Notes: generated from the sequence alone by a model not told the origin. A DNA stretch of 64,000 nucleotides from Rhabdornis inornatus (GCA_013397075.1 VWZS01004366.1:62317-126316); one strand, 5' to 3'. Shown: positions 34,337-47,140, counted from the first letter of the stretch. Translations and numbers: made by a program.

Positions 34337-37300
34337 TTACACCTGCGAGTCGGCGCCCAGGCTGTGGAACTCGTCCGGGGTCTTGTCGCTCTGGCCGCCC
34401 CCGCTCTGCCGGAAGCCTGAGGCAATCTCGTCAAAGGTCCGGCCTTTGGTCTCCGGCACCTTAAAGTAGGTGAAGATGAAGAAGAGCACGAGCAGCACTG
34501 TGAAGATGATGAAGACGTAGGAGCCACAGAGTTGCTGGGATTGAAGGGAAAGGGGGAGGTGAGCATATGGATGGAGGTCACAGAATCATGGAGCTGTTGA
34601 GGTTGGAAAAGCCCACCAAGATCGAGTCCACCTACCCACCCAGCACTGCCAGGTCCACCCCTAACCCATGCCCCTAAGTGCCACATCCACATGTTTTTGA
34701 GCACTTCCAGGAATGGTGACTCCACCACCTCCCTCACCACCCTTTCCATGAAGAAATTTTCTCAATATCCAATCTAAACCTCAGCTTGGGGCTGTGTCCT
34801 CTCATCCTGTCCTTTGTTTCCTGGGAGCAGAGCCCAACCCCCCTGGCTGTCCCCTCCTGTCAGGGAGTTGTGCAGAGCCAGAAGGTCCCACTGAGCCTCC
34901 TTTTCTCCAGGCTGAGCCCCTTTCCCAGCTCCCTCAGCTGCTCCTGGTGCTCCAGCCCCTTCCCAGCTCCGTTCCCATCTCTGGACACAGAGTAATGGGC
35001 CATGGCTGAAGGACCAGCTGGTACCACCCTGCCCACACCTTGCCATGGCCATCCAAGACCCAGGTCCTCCTTTCAAGGAACATCTCGAGTTCCATAAGGA
35101 GCACTAAGTAAAGTTCCTGCTCCAGCCCCAAGACCTTCTTCGCAAGGGATCTTAACCCAACCAAACCATTTTAGCCCAGGTTTCAGGGCTCAAGGATGTG
35201 GCCCTGGAATTCAACACTGGGATACAGCAGCAGAATTTGGCACCAAGATCTGACACCGGGACTCCACACCAAATTCCAGCAATGAGATCCAGCATGAGGA
35301 ACCAGGAACCCGCAGCCAGACCTGGGATTTGGTATTGGCAGCAGGATCCAGCAATAGGATCTGGCACTGGAGTCTGGCACAGGAATCCAGCATCAGGATC
35401 TAGCTGGACACTGTTTCCATCCCTGACCCAGAACTGGGATCTGGATCCACCCTGAACCAATACAGTCTGAGAGGTTGGGATTGAGTCTCCCCTGGATTGC
35501 TGGGATCCCCTGGGACTCACTCCCAGATTCCTGGGAATCCTGTCTCCCCAGTCACATCCCCCCACTCCTCCAGTATTCCAACCATGATTACCGCAATGTA
35601 CTGGAAGCCCATTCCCACAATGAAGTTGGAGGTCCAGTTGGAGAGCCCAGCCACAGCAAAAGCAGCAGGACGAGGGCCTTGGCTGAACAGCTCCGCCACG
35701 ATGAACCACGGGATGGGGCCTGGGCCGATCTCAAAGAAGGCCACAAACCCAAAGATGGCCACAATACTGAGGTAGGACATCCAGGGCATTTGGTCCTAGG
35801 CCAAGGGAGAGGGAGAAGGTCAGTGCCATGAAGGGGAACACAGCACACGGACACCTAAGCTGGTGCTAGCAGAGAAGACATGAGCTAGAAACTGGAATTC
35901 TGGGAACTTGGGAGAGATGTGATAATGAGAACTGAGTTCTCAGCCATCACCTCAAGTAAAAATAAGTCCTACCTCCTCTTCAACCACCCCCCCTCAACCT
36001 CCTCCTCCCAGCCTCCCCAGTATTTACCAGCAGTGTGAGGGCGACGGTCATGAGAATAGCACATCCAGCCATCCCAGCCAGCCCAATGAGGTGCAGGGTC
36101 CTGCGCCCAGCTCGCTCCACCACGAACAGCTGTGGGATGGACATGATCCGTCATCACCTCCCCAGCCTGCAGGAAAGGCCCCTTCTCCCACCCTCACTAG
36201 AGAGACTCTGGGGGGGCCAGAACTTACTGAGACCACTGTGAAGGCTGTGTTCACCACGCCAGAGCCAATGGTGGCATAGACAGGCTGCTCCACCCCAGAC
36301 TTCTCAAAGATGCTGGTGGAGTAGTAGAAGACCTACAAAGGGCAGGGAGGTGCCACAAATCAGGTCCTGGAGCTCTGGGTGAACCAAGCTGACCCCTGGC
36401 ATTCAGACCCCACCCAGACTCACGGCGTTGATCCCTGAGAGCTGCTGGGAGAGCTGCAGGACAATGGCAATGAGGATGGGCTGGCGGTACATGGGCGAGC
36501 GGAACAGCTCCATGATGGTGACCTTCTTCTCCCTCATCATCTGCCGGCTCTCCTCCTTCATCTCCTGCAGGTCGCTGCTCACGTCTGTCGTGCCTCGCAG
36601 CTTCTTGAGGACTGAGAAGGAGAGGTGGGGTCAGGAGATGTCAAGGACCCTGCAGAGTGCCAAGATGGGCCCTGCAGAGGAATCACTCACCACTCTTGGC
36701 TTTGTTTTCCTCGTTGCGGTTGATGAGCAGGAACCGGGGGCTCTCAGGGGCGAAGGGCAGGATGATGCACTGCAGCAGGGCAGGAATGAAGATGAAGCCC
36801 AGCAACAGCGGCCAGAGAGAGTCATTTCCCATGATCAAGTCCAAACCAAACACCTGAGGAGGAGGAGGGGAGGAGAGGGATTGAGCCACCCATCCCAGCT
36901 GGAAAAGTCCTGGTTGGACACAACTCTGCAACTCATGGTGTGCTCCAAGCTGGAACAGCCATTTGAAGGACTCCAGTGCTGCTTCCAGGTGCCCAACAGA
37001 TGTTAATATCCTGATTCTGCCCATCCCAAACCTTCAGATTCCACAGCATCCCTGCTCCTGCTGAGCTCCAGCTTCACCCCTCCCACCCCAGCTCCACCTG
37101 AAAGGTTGTCCAGATCCATAGCACCTCATCACTGCAGGCCCTGATGAGTGTCAGGATCAAAAAAGGGGGAAACCCCTCCAAAACATTCTCCAGTGCTCAC
37201 CTGTGCAATGAGGATGCCCAGGACGATGCCAAGCTGGTGGAAGGTCCCCAAGGCCCCCCGCAGGGCAGTAGGGGACACCTCACCCACATACATGGGCACG

Positions 37301-40300
37301 AAACCTGTGGTGAGGCCAGAGTAGAGGCCGATGATGAAGCGGCCGAGGATGAGCATCTCAAAGGAGAAAGCCATCTTGGAGAAGCCCATGAGGACAGCTG
37401 ACACGAAGGCAAGGATGTTGGACATCAGCATGGAATTGCGTCTGGAGAGGGATGGAGGAGAGAGGTAAGGAACACCAGGAGAGCCCCAAGATCAGCTCTT
37501 GGCAGTCCTGGAATGCCAGGCTGGGGTGAGGCAGCACAGCCTCCCCACTGAGGGATCCACCAGGCTCAGAGCTCACCTTCCAAAGCGATTGACAAAGAGC
37601 CCCACAGAGAAGGAGCCGATCATGCCCCCAACAGAGAAGATGGCAACGGAGAGGGACCAGAGTGTGGTAAGGGTGGCAGGGCTGATGGGCTCCTCGTATC
37701 GGTACAGCCACGTGCGGTTGTAGAAATCCTCAATCACCTGGAAAACAAGGAGAGAAACCAAACCACGTATCAAACCCGCCCCCGCTTCAGCCATGCCACC
37801 GGAGGGACGAGTCCCTGCGGCCACCACAGCTCACAAGACAATGCGTCACCATCACTGGAGCCGCCGGCCGAGGTTCGGCTCCAGCCCAAGGGAGGGAACC
37901 TGCTGGGATAGGTGGGGGAAATGCAGCCAGACGGGTTCTGGGCTCACCCTGCCCAGAGAGAGAGAGACGGCGCTGCCAAAACTCGCCGGGCAGGCACGGG
38001 GAGGTCATGCTGCTCCCCAGGGCAGGGCAGGAGCCAGAGATGCGCTGGCCTCATGGAGGAAGGGGAGGGACACAGGGCAGTTACCATCCTCTTGGATACT
38101 CCTGGACTTGGATGTCCAGGTTTTTTCCCCCAAGAATTCCATAACACACTATCTCTGCCGTGGTTCTGCAGGACCATGATGCCAATGTGCAACACAGGCC
38201 TTGGTTTGAAATGCCAAGAACAGCCTGGTTTGTGAACTTTAGGTGGTTTTATATAAATTTTGTATCTTTTTTGTACACAAAATATATACAATTATATACA
38301 AAATATATACATTTATATACATTTTGTATACTTTTGATGTATTTTTAAAACCAGCCCATCGCTGGTAGCTTCACCAAGTTCCTGTCACTGCCCATGGCTG
38401 GGAAATGGCCTGAATGACCCTCTAAAGGTTCCTTCTGACCTAAACCCTTCATAACAGCATGATTTAAGGGTCACCCATCCCCAAACCACTACAGCAAAGG
38501 GCTCCATAACACCCCACCAAGCCCAGCTGGAAGGAGCAGGAATTCCAGAGATTCCCTGCTTTGCTGGGCCTCAGGTGGCTCCAAGATTTTGCTGTTCTGA
38601 AGGGCTTCACTCCCAATTCACTATTTACACCACTGTGCTTCACTTTCCACTTTTCCCACTAATACAAGCCCAAACAGGAACTCTGGCAGAGACAGCGCAA
38701 GAAATACATACTGGGCTGGGTACAACTCCCAATAGCATCATTATTTTCCCAAGTTGCTCCTCTTCCAAAGCATTTAAACCATTAGAATTTCCATATATAA
38801 GTGATTTTGTTTCCTCCTGTCTCACCAAGGTTTGGATGCTTTTCCCTCTTCTCCCAGTATTCCCAAAATAAATAATTAATTGGATTATTGGAGAAGTCTC
38901 GGCCGGCTCAGGCTCTGAGTAGGCCCAGGGGGTGTTTTCAGATACCCCTTCCTGCCCCTTCCTCCTGAAAAAAAGGGATGCTTTGAAGAACCCACTGTGT
39001 TTTTGGAGGAGGAGGAGGTGAAATATGGGTTTAAAGGGAGAAGGGTGAAGAAAAAAAAGCCTATTTTCCCCAGAACTGGGGCTTTCCCCCCCCTTTTCAC
39101 CTGAGTGTTGTGATGCATCCCCACCTAGCTCCATGAATCCCAATACCAGTTCATCCCAAACCTGTGCCCTGATGCATCTCAATGCATCCCCATCCCAACT
39201 CTGCATCTCTGTGCATCCTCATCCTGACCCTTAACTCCAGTTTATCCCAGTGCACCCCAATCCTGCACCTCAATGCATCCTGAGGCATTCCTGTCCCAGT
39301 CCTGCACCTCCACGCATCGCCATCCTGCATCCCAGCTCTGTGTCCTAGTTTATCCCAATGCACCCCCATTCCAAGTCCAATGTATTTTACTCCTGCACAG
39401 TAATGTATCCCTATCCCAATACCACACTTTATGTGTCCCCATCCTTAAAGCTGGGATGACCCCCCGTGTCCAGCACATCCTGCTGCCCAGGACAACCCTC
39501 ATCCCACCTCCCCTTGTGCTCCCACACGGAGCATCTCAAATCCTTCCCCTCAACACTGGTGACTTGGCCTGCACCATGTGACTCCTCCTGGCTTGAGCCC
39601 AAGGGATTCATCCCCAGAATCATGAGGAAAACTGTGGCAACACCCATCATGAGGGTCTGGATTTGCTGGCGGCTGCAGGCACTGGAGCTCAGTCGCACGG
39701 GAAGCTCACAGCTGGTCCCTGACCATGTCACCCAGAGCAGCCAGCTGGGAGACAACGGAGAGAAAATCTTCAGTCCAGGGAAACAAAGCTCCTCCTGGGA
39801 TGTGGCTCTGACAAGGGTGGTGATCATAGCATTCCTTCTTCTCACAGTGCCAGAGCTCAGGAAAACGAGGGCAGATGCCAGGGAGCAGTTCCTCAGTGCG
39901 AACTCAGGGATTTCACAGCTCACATGGCTCAAACACTGCTCCATTGCTCGTCTCCCAGGCAGAGTGCTCAGGGCCATCCGAGAATGGACATCCCCAATTT
40001 TGGACCAGTGCACATGAAGGCAAGGAGGCATGGGGATATTTCAGGAGGCCTTCAGCAGCACCCTGCAGGTTCTGAGTGGGAGCCACGGCCTTCAGCCACA
40101 GGAATTTAATCCTGGGATTCAATACTAGTTAATGTTACACCTTGAACGATTTCCTGGCATTTTCCTCTTCCCATACTGATGGAGCCTGGAGAGTTTTTCC
40201 ACAGGGTCTTCTATCCCACAAGGCAACATTCCAGAGGCACTCACTGGGATGGGATTAAACTCTGGCAGTTGGATCCTGCCCTGGTGGGTTGAATTCCTTG

Positions 40301-43300
40301 GGGTGGTGACACTCAGGGACAGCTTTGCTCCCGCCAGAGCCCAGGCTGTCCCTCCACACATTATCCCAGCACAGGAGCTGCACCCAGGGAACATCGCAAG
40401 CACCACGTGGGAATTCTGAGATAGTTTTCCAAATGTTTAACACCTCAAATATCACCAAATCTGGGAAAAGTCAAGTTTTCCACGGACCACTGGTATCTAC
40501 TAGCAGCTGGAGGGTCCTGGCAGTACATGAGGGGAGGAGCCAACACCTCCTGCTCTCCATCCCCCTTACAGCACTTCCCAGACAACTCTCTCTCCTCCTG
40601 GGACATTGTGCCGGGACGCAAAACTCAGAAACGGAGCTCTTGGTCAGAGCAGCCACTCGGAATGACTCAAACCTTAATTAACTCCCAGACCTTCACTAAG
40701 AGCCGAGGTTAAAAGTTCCACCGGCCACACCCAGAGAGGAGCATCCTGCAGGCACTGCTAGGATTTTTCCCAACGAAAACGCCAAGCAAGGAGGAAACAA
40801 ATTCTCCCGGGAAGGCTGGAGCTAAACAGCCCCCTCTCAAATCCCATTACAGCCCTAAGCTGCCTAGCAGGATGTACTATTTTAGCCAGGCTGGCAGCAG
40901 AGGCTGGTTTGTTTTCGGACACGGGGGCGGGGGGCTGGTGGAATTTTGCGACAGAGGGGCTGGAATTTCCCTGCGGATGGTACCGGGAGCACTCACCTTC
41001 TGCGGGGCGTTGATGACGCCGGTGTTGTATCCGAACTGGAGGGAGCCCAGCACCGCTCCTCCCACAGCCAGCATCAGGCGAGCCGTCATCTGCCGGAAAA
41101 CAGGGAAAAGGGCTTAAATCTGGGATCTCCGCAGCCCTGTCTCCCTCACCGGAGCGATAGCAGGGCGCTGCACGGGACTCTGGGAAGGCGGCGAGTACAA
41201 AGGTTCAGAATAAAAGAGAAAACTCACTATTTTTGATGCTAAGGGGGAAAAATAGTCACAAAAAATGTCATTTTGGGGGGTTAAAAAACCCCATGGTTTG
41301 GGGGATTCCAGGGATTTCGGCCCTAAGGTGGACCGGAGGTGTTATCGGGGCTCCAAGGGTCCCCTCGGAGGCTCCGTGTGACCATCGGGCTCCGGGCCAG
41401 CGCCAGAGCCTCCGCGCACTCCCAGCCGAGGATGCTCCGGGAAGCTGCCGCTAACAACGGTTTTCCATCAGAGTCTAATTAAAGAATCGCTGAGCAAAAT
41501 CCTGGTTAGTTTGCAAAGCCTTCTCGGGTCTCCTCTTCCTCCTGCCTGAGCCGAAGCAACAATCAGCGCCTTGTTCGGGAGCGGGGTCAGGGCAGGGCAG
41601 CGCTTGGGCCACCTTCGTTAGCGGCCCAATTATCCCAGGCATGCGATTTTCCCGGCACTAGAACCAGGATTCGACATTCCCACTTAATCAGCTTTGGGAT
41701 GAGCCACGTGAAATTAATAAACCCCTTAATTTGAGGTGGTGGGGGGGGGGTTCCTCCCTAAGTACCAACATGTCACCCCAAGGATGCTCCCAGGGTGTCT
41801 TGGATTAATATTCCCAAGGGATGGATGTTTCAGATCCCATCTAAATGAGGAGGGGTGACTCCAAGTCCCGCCCCGCCCCCCCAAAAAAAGGATCTTTTTT
41901 ATATGTAAGAATCATTATTCTCTTTCTTTTAATAAATAATGGAATTACTGCTGTTCCTTGACCCTGCCACTCTGGCCACCACCTCCCTCCACGTGAAAGT
42001 TCCCAGGAAAAAAGCAGAGGGAATTAAGCCAGGCCCGTTAATGAAGCTCATTAATTAGGCCTGGCCCCAACAGAACTAATCAGGGAGGTTTTGGCACTTG
42101 GATTTGGTTGGTGCTTCAGAGTAAATCCATCCCAAGGAGAAAACCTCCTCCGTGTTTGGGAGGGCATGAATGAGCTGGTAAATTGGTGGTGTCCCAAAAA
42201 AAAAAAACAAAAAAACACAACCAGAAAAAGCCCCCAAAACCCCACAATTCTACCTGTGACCTTCCCCCAAAAACCTAGGATGGGAATGCTGAAAGCACCT
42301 GTTGCTTACATTAAAAAATGAGGGATTTTGGGGGGTTGAGTGGGTTTGGGGAAAACTGGGAGGTTTAGGGCATGGTGTGATTTTCCTTTGCTTTTGGGAG
42401 ATCACTCTCATTTGTTTGGGTCCCGATTTTGCCTTTTCCTGGCTAAAGGGCACCCTGGGAGCTGCCAGGCGCTCCCCTAGGTAGGGCAAGCACAGGTGAG
42501 TCATGGCTCCAGGGATGGGGATGCAGCAGCCAGATGAACTTTGCTCCAGGAAGGTGAGAGGTAACAACACCTTGATGCACCCACACCAGCCACTACCCCC
42601 CAAAAAAAATTAAATTAATTTTTCCATTTTAACATTTGGAAAAAGGGAACTTTTCATGGCAACAACAACAACAAAAAAATTAAATTCCAGGGGAAAAAAA
42701 CTTGTATTTTGATTAAATTCCAGCAGTTTGAAGATATGAAAGGGTAAGACTGGAAGGAAAATTGCTTTTTGCAGACTCGTTCCAAGTAAGGTCAGGGTGA
42801 GTCAGCTCCTCCCGCTCCCTTCCTAGTTCCAAACACGCTGCCCGGCTCTGATCTGGGAGCCTTTCGGCTTGAACTTCACCATTAAAGGCAACTTTGAGGG
42901 GAAAAAAATAATTAAATAAAGGGAAAAGTCCATTTTTAAGGGCAGCTTTGCCCAGGCAGCTCCTGCCCAACCCCACGTGGGTTTTTTAACTCCTTGCAGG
43001 AAAAAGCATCTTTATCGGGAATTTTGGGACAAATTCCCTCTTATTTCCATAAAATAAACTTATTTAAGCCCAGCTAGTCCCCAAATTCCTGGTTTTATCC
43101 CTAATAATTCCTCTATGTTATAGGAAAGACAGATTTTAAATAAATTTATAGTATTTGTTTTCTTTTTAGCTGCTTCCTGCTTCCTCCCCAGGTCCAACAC
43201 GGAAGCCAGGATGCTCTGAGGAGGATCCGGGGGGGCGACAGGGGCCCCCAAACCCACTGCCTTCAGCTTTACAACTCTATTTTTAACCCTTTTTTTTTTT

Positions 43301-45722
43301 ATCCTCCAGCCTGGAAGGACTTTGGGATACAGCCCACCTCATGGATCAAGGGAATGAATAATCCCTTTAAAAGCAAAATAATAATCTTAAAATATTAATA
43401 TAAAGATACTGAAAGAGTAGCCCAGCAGGGAATTCCAACTTTTTTCACTCCAGCATGGAGGATTTTGGGATGCTGCTGCCTCCTAGAAAAAAGGGAATTT
43501 GTAATTCCTTCTAAATAATACTAAAAAATAAGTTCTGGAACGGAACTTCAACTTTTTTTACTCCAGTGCAGGAGGATTTGGGCAATTTTGGGATGCTGAT
43601 TGTTTCATGGATCAAGTGAATTAAAAATTTCTCTAAAAGCAAATTAGCAATAACATAAAAAAACAAAAGTCTCAGGAGGACATCCCATTTTTTTACTCCA
43701 GCATGGAGGATTTTGGGATGCTCTCTGTCCCATGGAGCACAAAAAAATAATAATTCCTTAAAAACCCAAATAATAGTTTAAAAAGGGGGTCCCAGGAGGG
43801 AATTTTGGGAAAACCCACATGACAAAGACACCATTAAAATTATCCATGAGGATTTAAGGAGCAGCCCAGAGGCTGCTCCCAAGTGGTCCCATCTGAGGAT
43901 AGAAGAGAGGATGTGGGCAGTTGGTGCAGCCCCTTGCACACTCATCTGCACATTCCCGGGAGCGAGGGCATATGGATAACACAGCTGCAGCTACCTCCCA
44001 AGCCGGGAAAAGCTCACACCCCCATGGAAAGCCAGGAAAAAGCCACTCCAAACCCACAGGAGGGGACTTAAAGCCAGAGAATTTGGGGGTCACACCGGCA
44101 CTGTGGGGACCAGGTGGGATTTGGGCTGAGGGAGAAAACCGGGGGGGATGGGGAGAAGCATTGGAGTGGCGGAACTTGATTTTGTATTTATTTTTCTTCC
44201 CTACTTAAAGGTCATCCAGGGACAGCAACACAATCTTAGTGAGTTTTGCAACTGCGACCAGCATGGGAGACGTTTTTGCATGGAATGAGCTGGAAAAAAC
44301 ACACAGAATGTGAAACCCTCCCCCCCCCACACACATCCTGGGTTAATAATATTAATTATTAAATATTAAGGGGGTTGGGGAGGGGAGTTTATCCCCCACC
44401 TCCCAACCGCCAGCTGCTTCTATGAAAAATCCCTTTTTTTCCCATGCAAAACACACTCTGGATGGAAGCGTCACCCATCAGTGCTTTGCAAATCACCCCT
44501 GCAATTAATTACCTTTACAAAAATTAATCATTTCTAACCCAAATTCATCCAAGGCCGGGGGTTGCAGAGCTGGAAAAGCAGTGGGAACGAGACTGCGGCC
44601 GCATTCGGGAAGCCGGGAGTTAAATGCTTCGGATTTCTTGGGTATGAGACCAAATTTGCGTTTAATTCCTGCCCCCATCACCGCGCTGCCGGCCGGCACG
44701 TTCCCGGCTCCCACCCCCAATCCCACCACTCATCCTGGAAAACAAGCGCGGAGGCCGAGACGGCTCGGAATGAAATCATTAAAAAATAGAAGATACATAG
44801 ATAGGTAGATATAGATCCTTAAATTTAAGAAAATTGTGTATTTCATGCTCCAAAGTGGGAGGAGGAGGAAGAGACAGTTGTTTTCCAGACGGGTAAATAC
44901 CAAGAGGGATAATTCCTGTCACATCTTTGATTAGGATAAAATCACAATTTTGGGGATTAATTACACTTCGTGCCGCAACACAGCCAATTTCCTAGCACAT
45001 CTCCCCCGACACCTTCCCCCCCCAGAACAACAACCCAGTTGGATTTATTCCAACCTTTCCCAGATGGGACTATTTGGGGGGGGCGGGAATATTTCGGTGG
45101 TTGGGATAAAGCAAATGGGGTTGATGTCAGTGACCTGCTGCAATTGACCACCCGGATCGTTCTGGGCTTTTACCCCACAAATTAATTATAAATTAATTAA
45201 TTTAGGAGGGGTAGGGTGTTGGGGGATCCCAGCCGCTGCCGAGCGGCCGGGAGAGCTCAGAGCATTTAATAACTCAGTGTTTGGGATAAATTAATGGGAA
45301 TTGGGTCAGGAGCTCCAGACGAGATGTGCCCGGCCGAATCCCAACTCTGCGGGGATCCGCGGGGTCCCGGCGGGGTCACCCCAACCTCGCACCCCCAAAA
45401 GCCACCTCGGCCTCTGCTGGCCTCTCGGGCCACCTCCTCCCCACATTCCTGAAACGGGGTCAAAAGGGACAGTATTGAGTCGGTCCATCGCGGTTACGCA
45501 TTTCGGGAGGAACGGGGAGCCCAAAAGCGGCTGCCGGGCGTGCTGCGACGCGCCGAGCCGGCATCGGCCGCTCTTTGGGGAGCGTTCCACCCGCAGTAAG
45601 GGTACAAAATAAAGCAAAAAAGTGCCCGCGGCTGGTGGCGGCAGCCGCGCGTGTGCGGGGGCGGCCCGGAGTTGCGTAACGCGGGGCGGGGGGCGCGGGC
45701 TCACCTTGCTGCCGGTGTCCAT
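34337..45722 (-). CDS. SLC2A1: SLC2A1, facilitative glucose transporter GLUT1
   Basis: GLUT1 is a 12-helix plasma-membrane carrier of the major facilitator superfamily that moves glucose down its gradient. Ten exons: 45722-45705, 41089-40997, 37737-37577, 37441-37201, 36853-36691, 36611-36424, 36332-36228, 36129-36028, 35795-35592 and 34534-34337. Sizes from exon 3 to 9 (161, 241, 163, 188, 105, 102, 204) match the human gene as I recall it. The product is 490 residues; human has 492. Visible landmarks: N-glycosylation site NRT at 44-46 (human N45), RFGRR at 88-92, PESPRFLL, QLSQQLSGINAVFYY containing the QLS glucose-selectivity motif, GPGPIPWF with the cytochalasin-site Trp, PETKGRTFDEIASGF, and the PDZ-binding end GADSQV. 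Exon 1 codes only MDTGSK before a 4.6-kb intron 1. It converges with ZMYND12. A CR1 lies in intron 9. No frameshift or missing residue is seen. Confidence 0.99.
34577..34992 (-). mobile_element. CR1 LINE fragment in SLC2A1 intron 9
   Basis: Antisense relative to the window, about 415 bp, starting 43 bp past exon 10's acceptor side. Blocks CAGAATCATGGAGCTGTTGA and CTGTCCCCTCCTGTCAGGGA. Confidence 0.9.
35195..35440. repeat. Degenerate short tandem repeat in SLC2A1 intron 9
   Basis: Many variants of a unit of about 17-20 bp, such as AGGATCCAGCAATAGGATC and GGCACTGGAGTCTGGCAC. Confidence 0.55.
38385..38465 (+). mobile_element. Probable old CR1 remnant in SLC2A1 intron 2
   Basis: Short sense match to the CR1 3' end (CACTGCCCATGGCTGGGAAA, TTCCTTCTGACCTAAACC). 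Weak but in the right order. Confidence 0.45.
39110..39450. repeat. Degenerate tandem repeat in SLC2A1 intron 2
   Basis: Repeated variants of TGCATCCCCATCC and GTTTATCCCAATGCACCCC. Confidence 0.6.
42029..42064. promoter_or_regulatory. 36-bp imperfect palindrome with TAAT cores, SLC2A1 intron 1
   Basis: The left arm CCAGGCCCGTTAATGA pairs with the right arm TCATTAATTAGGCCTGG around a 3-base centre. It holds ATTA homeodomain-type cores. A regulatory role is inferred. Confidence 0.3.
43288..43810. repeat. Four-copy minisatellite in SLC2A1 intron 1
   Basis: Units of about 125-150 bp, each opening with a T-run, CTCCAGCATGGAGGATTTTG and GGATGCT, then an A-rich segment with AATAAT. Copies start near 43288, 43437, 43553 and 43689. 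Confidence 0.7.
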
Positions 45723-45799
45723 GGCGGGGCCGGGGCCGTGCGGGGCTGGGGCGCTGCGCGGGGCGCGGGGCGCGGAGCGGAGCGGGGCGGAGGCGCAGC
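45230..45799 (-). promoter_or_regulatory. SLC2A1 CpG-island promoter and 5' end
   Basis: CpG-dense sequence surrounding exon 1. Upstream of the ATG the coding strand has several CCGCCCC-type GC boxes and no TATA box within the 77 bp available before an N at 45800. The plus strand has many runs of four or more G here. The 5' UTR and core promoter are probably incomplete because the island stops abruptly at the N. Confidence 0.7.
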
Positions 45800-45800
45800 N
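45800..45800. other. Single N between the SLC2A1 CpG island and the TG tract
   Basis: One undetermined base at an abrupt change from more than 85% GC to pure TG repeat. It looks like a closed or collapsed gap. Confidence 0.95.
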
Positions 45801-46450
45801 AGAGTGTGTGTGTGTGCAGATGTGTGTGAGTGTGCAGCTCCGTGTGTGTCGCTGCACGCGTGTGTCTGTGTGTGTGCAGGTGTGTTTGAGTGTGCAAGTG
45901 TGTGTGTCACTGTGCACACGCGTGTGAATGTGAGTGTGGTGTGTGTGTCACTGTGTACACGTGTGTGAGTGTGCAGGTGTGTGTGACTGTACACATGTGT
46001 GAGTGTGTGTATGAATGTGTGTGAGTGTGCAGGTGTGTGTGAGTGTGCAGGTGTGTGTGTCACTGTACACACGGGTGTGAGTGTGTGTGTGAGTGTGGTG
46101 TGTGTGTCACTGTGTACACGTGTGTGAATGTGTGTGTAATCACATGCCCGTGAGTGCGTGTGGCTGCTCATATGGTGGGTGTTTGTGTGAGTGTCACTGT
46201 GCATGGGTCTGTGTGAGTGTGTGTGTGTGTGCACAGATCTGTGTGTGTGAACCGTGTGTCAATATTCATGTGTGTGACGGTGTGCACAGGTGTGAGCATG
46301 TGAGTGGCGTGTGTGCACGCGTTTGTGTGTGTACATGCAAGCGTGCAAGGGTGTGCGCTGCTGTACATGTGTGTGAGTGTGCACTGGGTGTGCCTGTGCA
46401 CACGAGTGTGCAAGGGGTGCATGGCTGTACATGTGTGCACGAGTGAGTGC
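45801..46450. repeat. TG/CA-rich imperfect repeat tract
   Basis: About 650 bp of alternating GT with interspersed GTGAGTGTGCAGGT units. Open frames here translate as Thr-His or Cys-Val repeats and are not genes. It begins right after the N at 45800. Confidence 0.92.
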
Positions 46451-46499
46451 ACACCTACGTGAGCCTGGCTCTGCCACCCCCTCCCCAAAACTCCCCTTT

Positions 46500-47140
46500 T
46501 CCCCCCCAATTCGTATTTTAAAATCCTTAAAAATCACAAAAAAATCCTAAAAAGTAGATGGAAAATGCAATTCCCCTTGTTGCTCCTGCTTAAAAAAAAA
46601 AATTGCAAAAATGTTGGGAAAAGTGACCAAAAAAATTTAAAAATGCACAAAAAGTGCACAAATATTGAAAAAACACAGCAAAAGTGCAAGAAATTATTGT
46701 GCAATAACTGCATCCCAAGAAGGTAAAAGGAGAGGGGAAATGGCCAAAAATCAAAAAAAGTTAGCTAAAAGTTGCATAAAACTCGAAGAAAAAGGGAAAA
46801 AACTAAAAATAAAAAGAAGAAGAAAAAGAAAAAAGAAAAGGAAAAATAAAGCACAGAAACGTACAAAAAATTTTAAAAGCCCAGGGGAAAAAAAGAAAAA
46901 TGCAAACATTGCACCAAAAAAACTTTCAAAAAAGAAACACGCACACACACACACGCAAAAAAAAAAAAAAAGAAGAAAAAAAAAGAAAAGGAGCAAATAT
47001 TGTGCACCAAAAGGCATGAAATTTAAAGAGTAAGAAGGGGGGGATGCAAAGAAAAGACACCAAAGGAGCAAATCCCAAAAGCACCAAAAAGGCAAAAGTG
47101 GAAATCGCACTAAAAAAAACAGAAAAACTATCATAAATAC
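46500..47140. repeat. A-rich low-complexity tract
   Basis: About 640 bp rich in A-runs and AAAAG/AAAAC words. The 122-residue lysine-rich frame inside it (46665-47033) is a composition effect. Confidence 0.85.

Noticed and set aside
45306..46537. Long Thr-His and Cys-Val frames in the TG/CA tract
   Set aside because: Dinucleotide repeat translations, not proteins.
46665..47134. Lysine-rich 122-codon frame and its Phe-rich antisense partner
   Set aside because: Pure composition effect of an A-rich tract.
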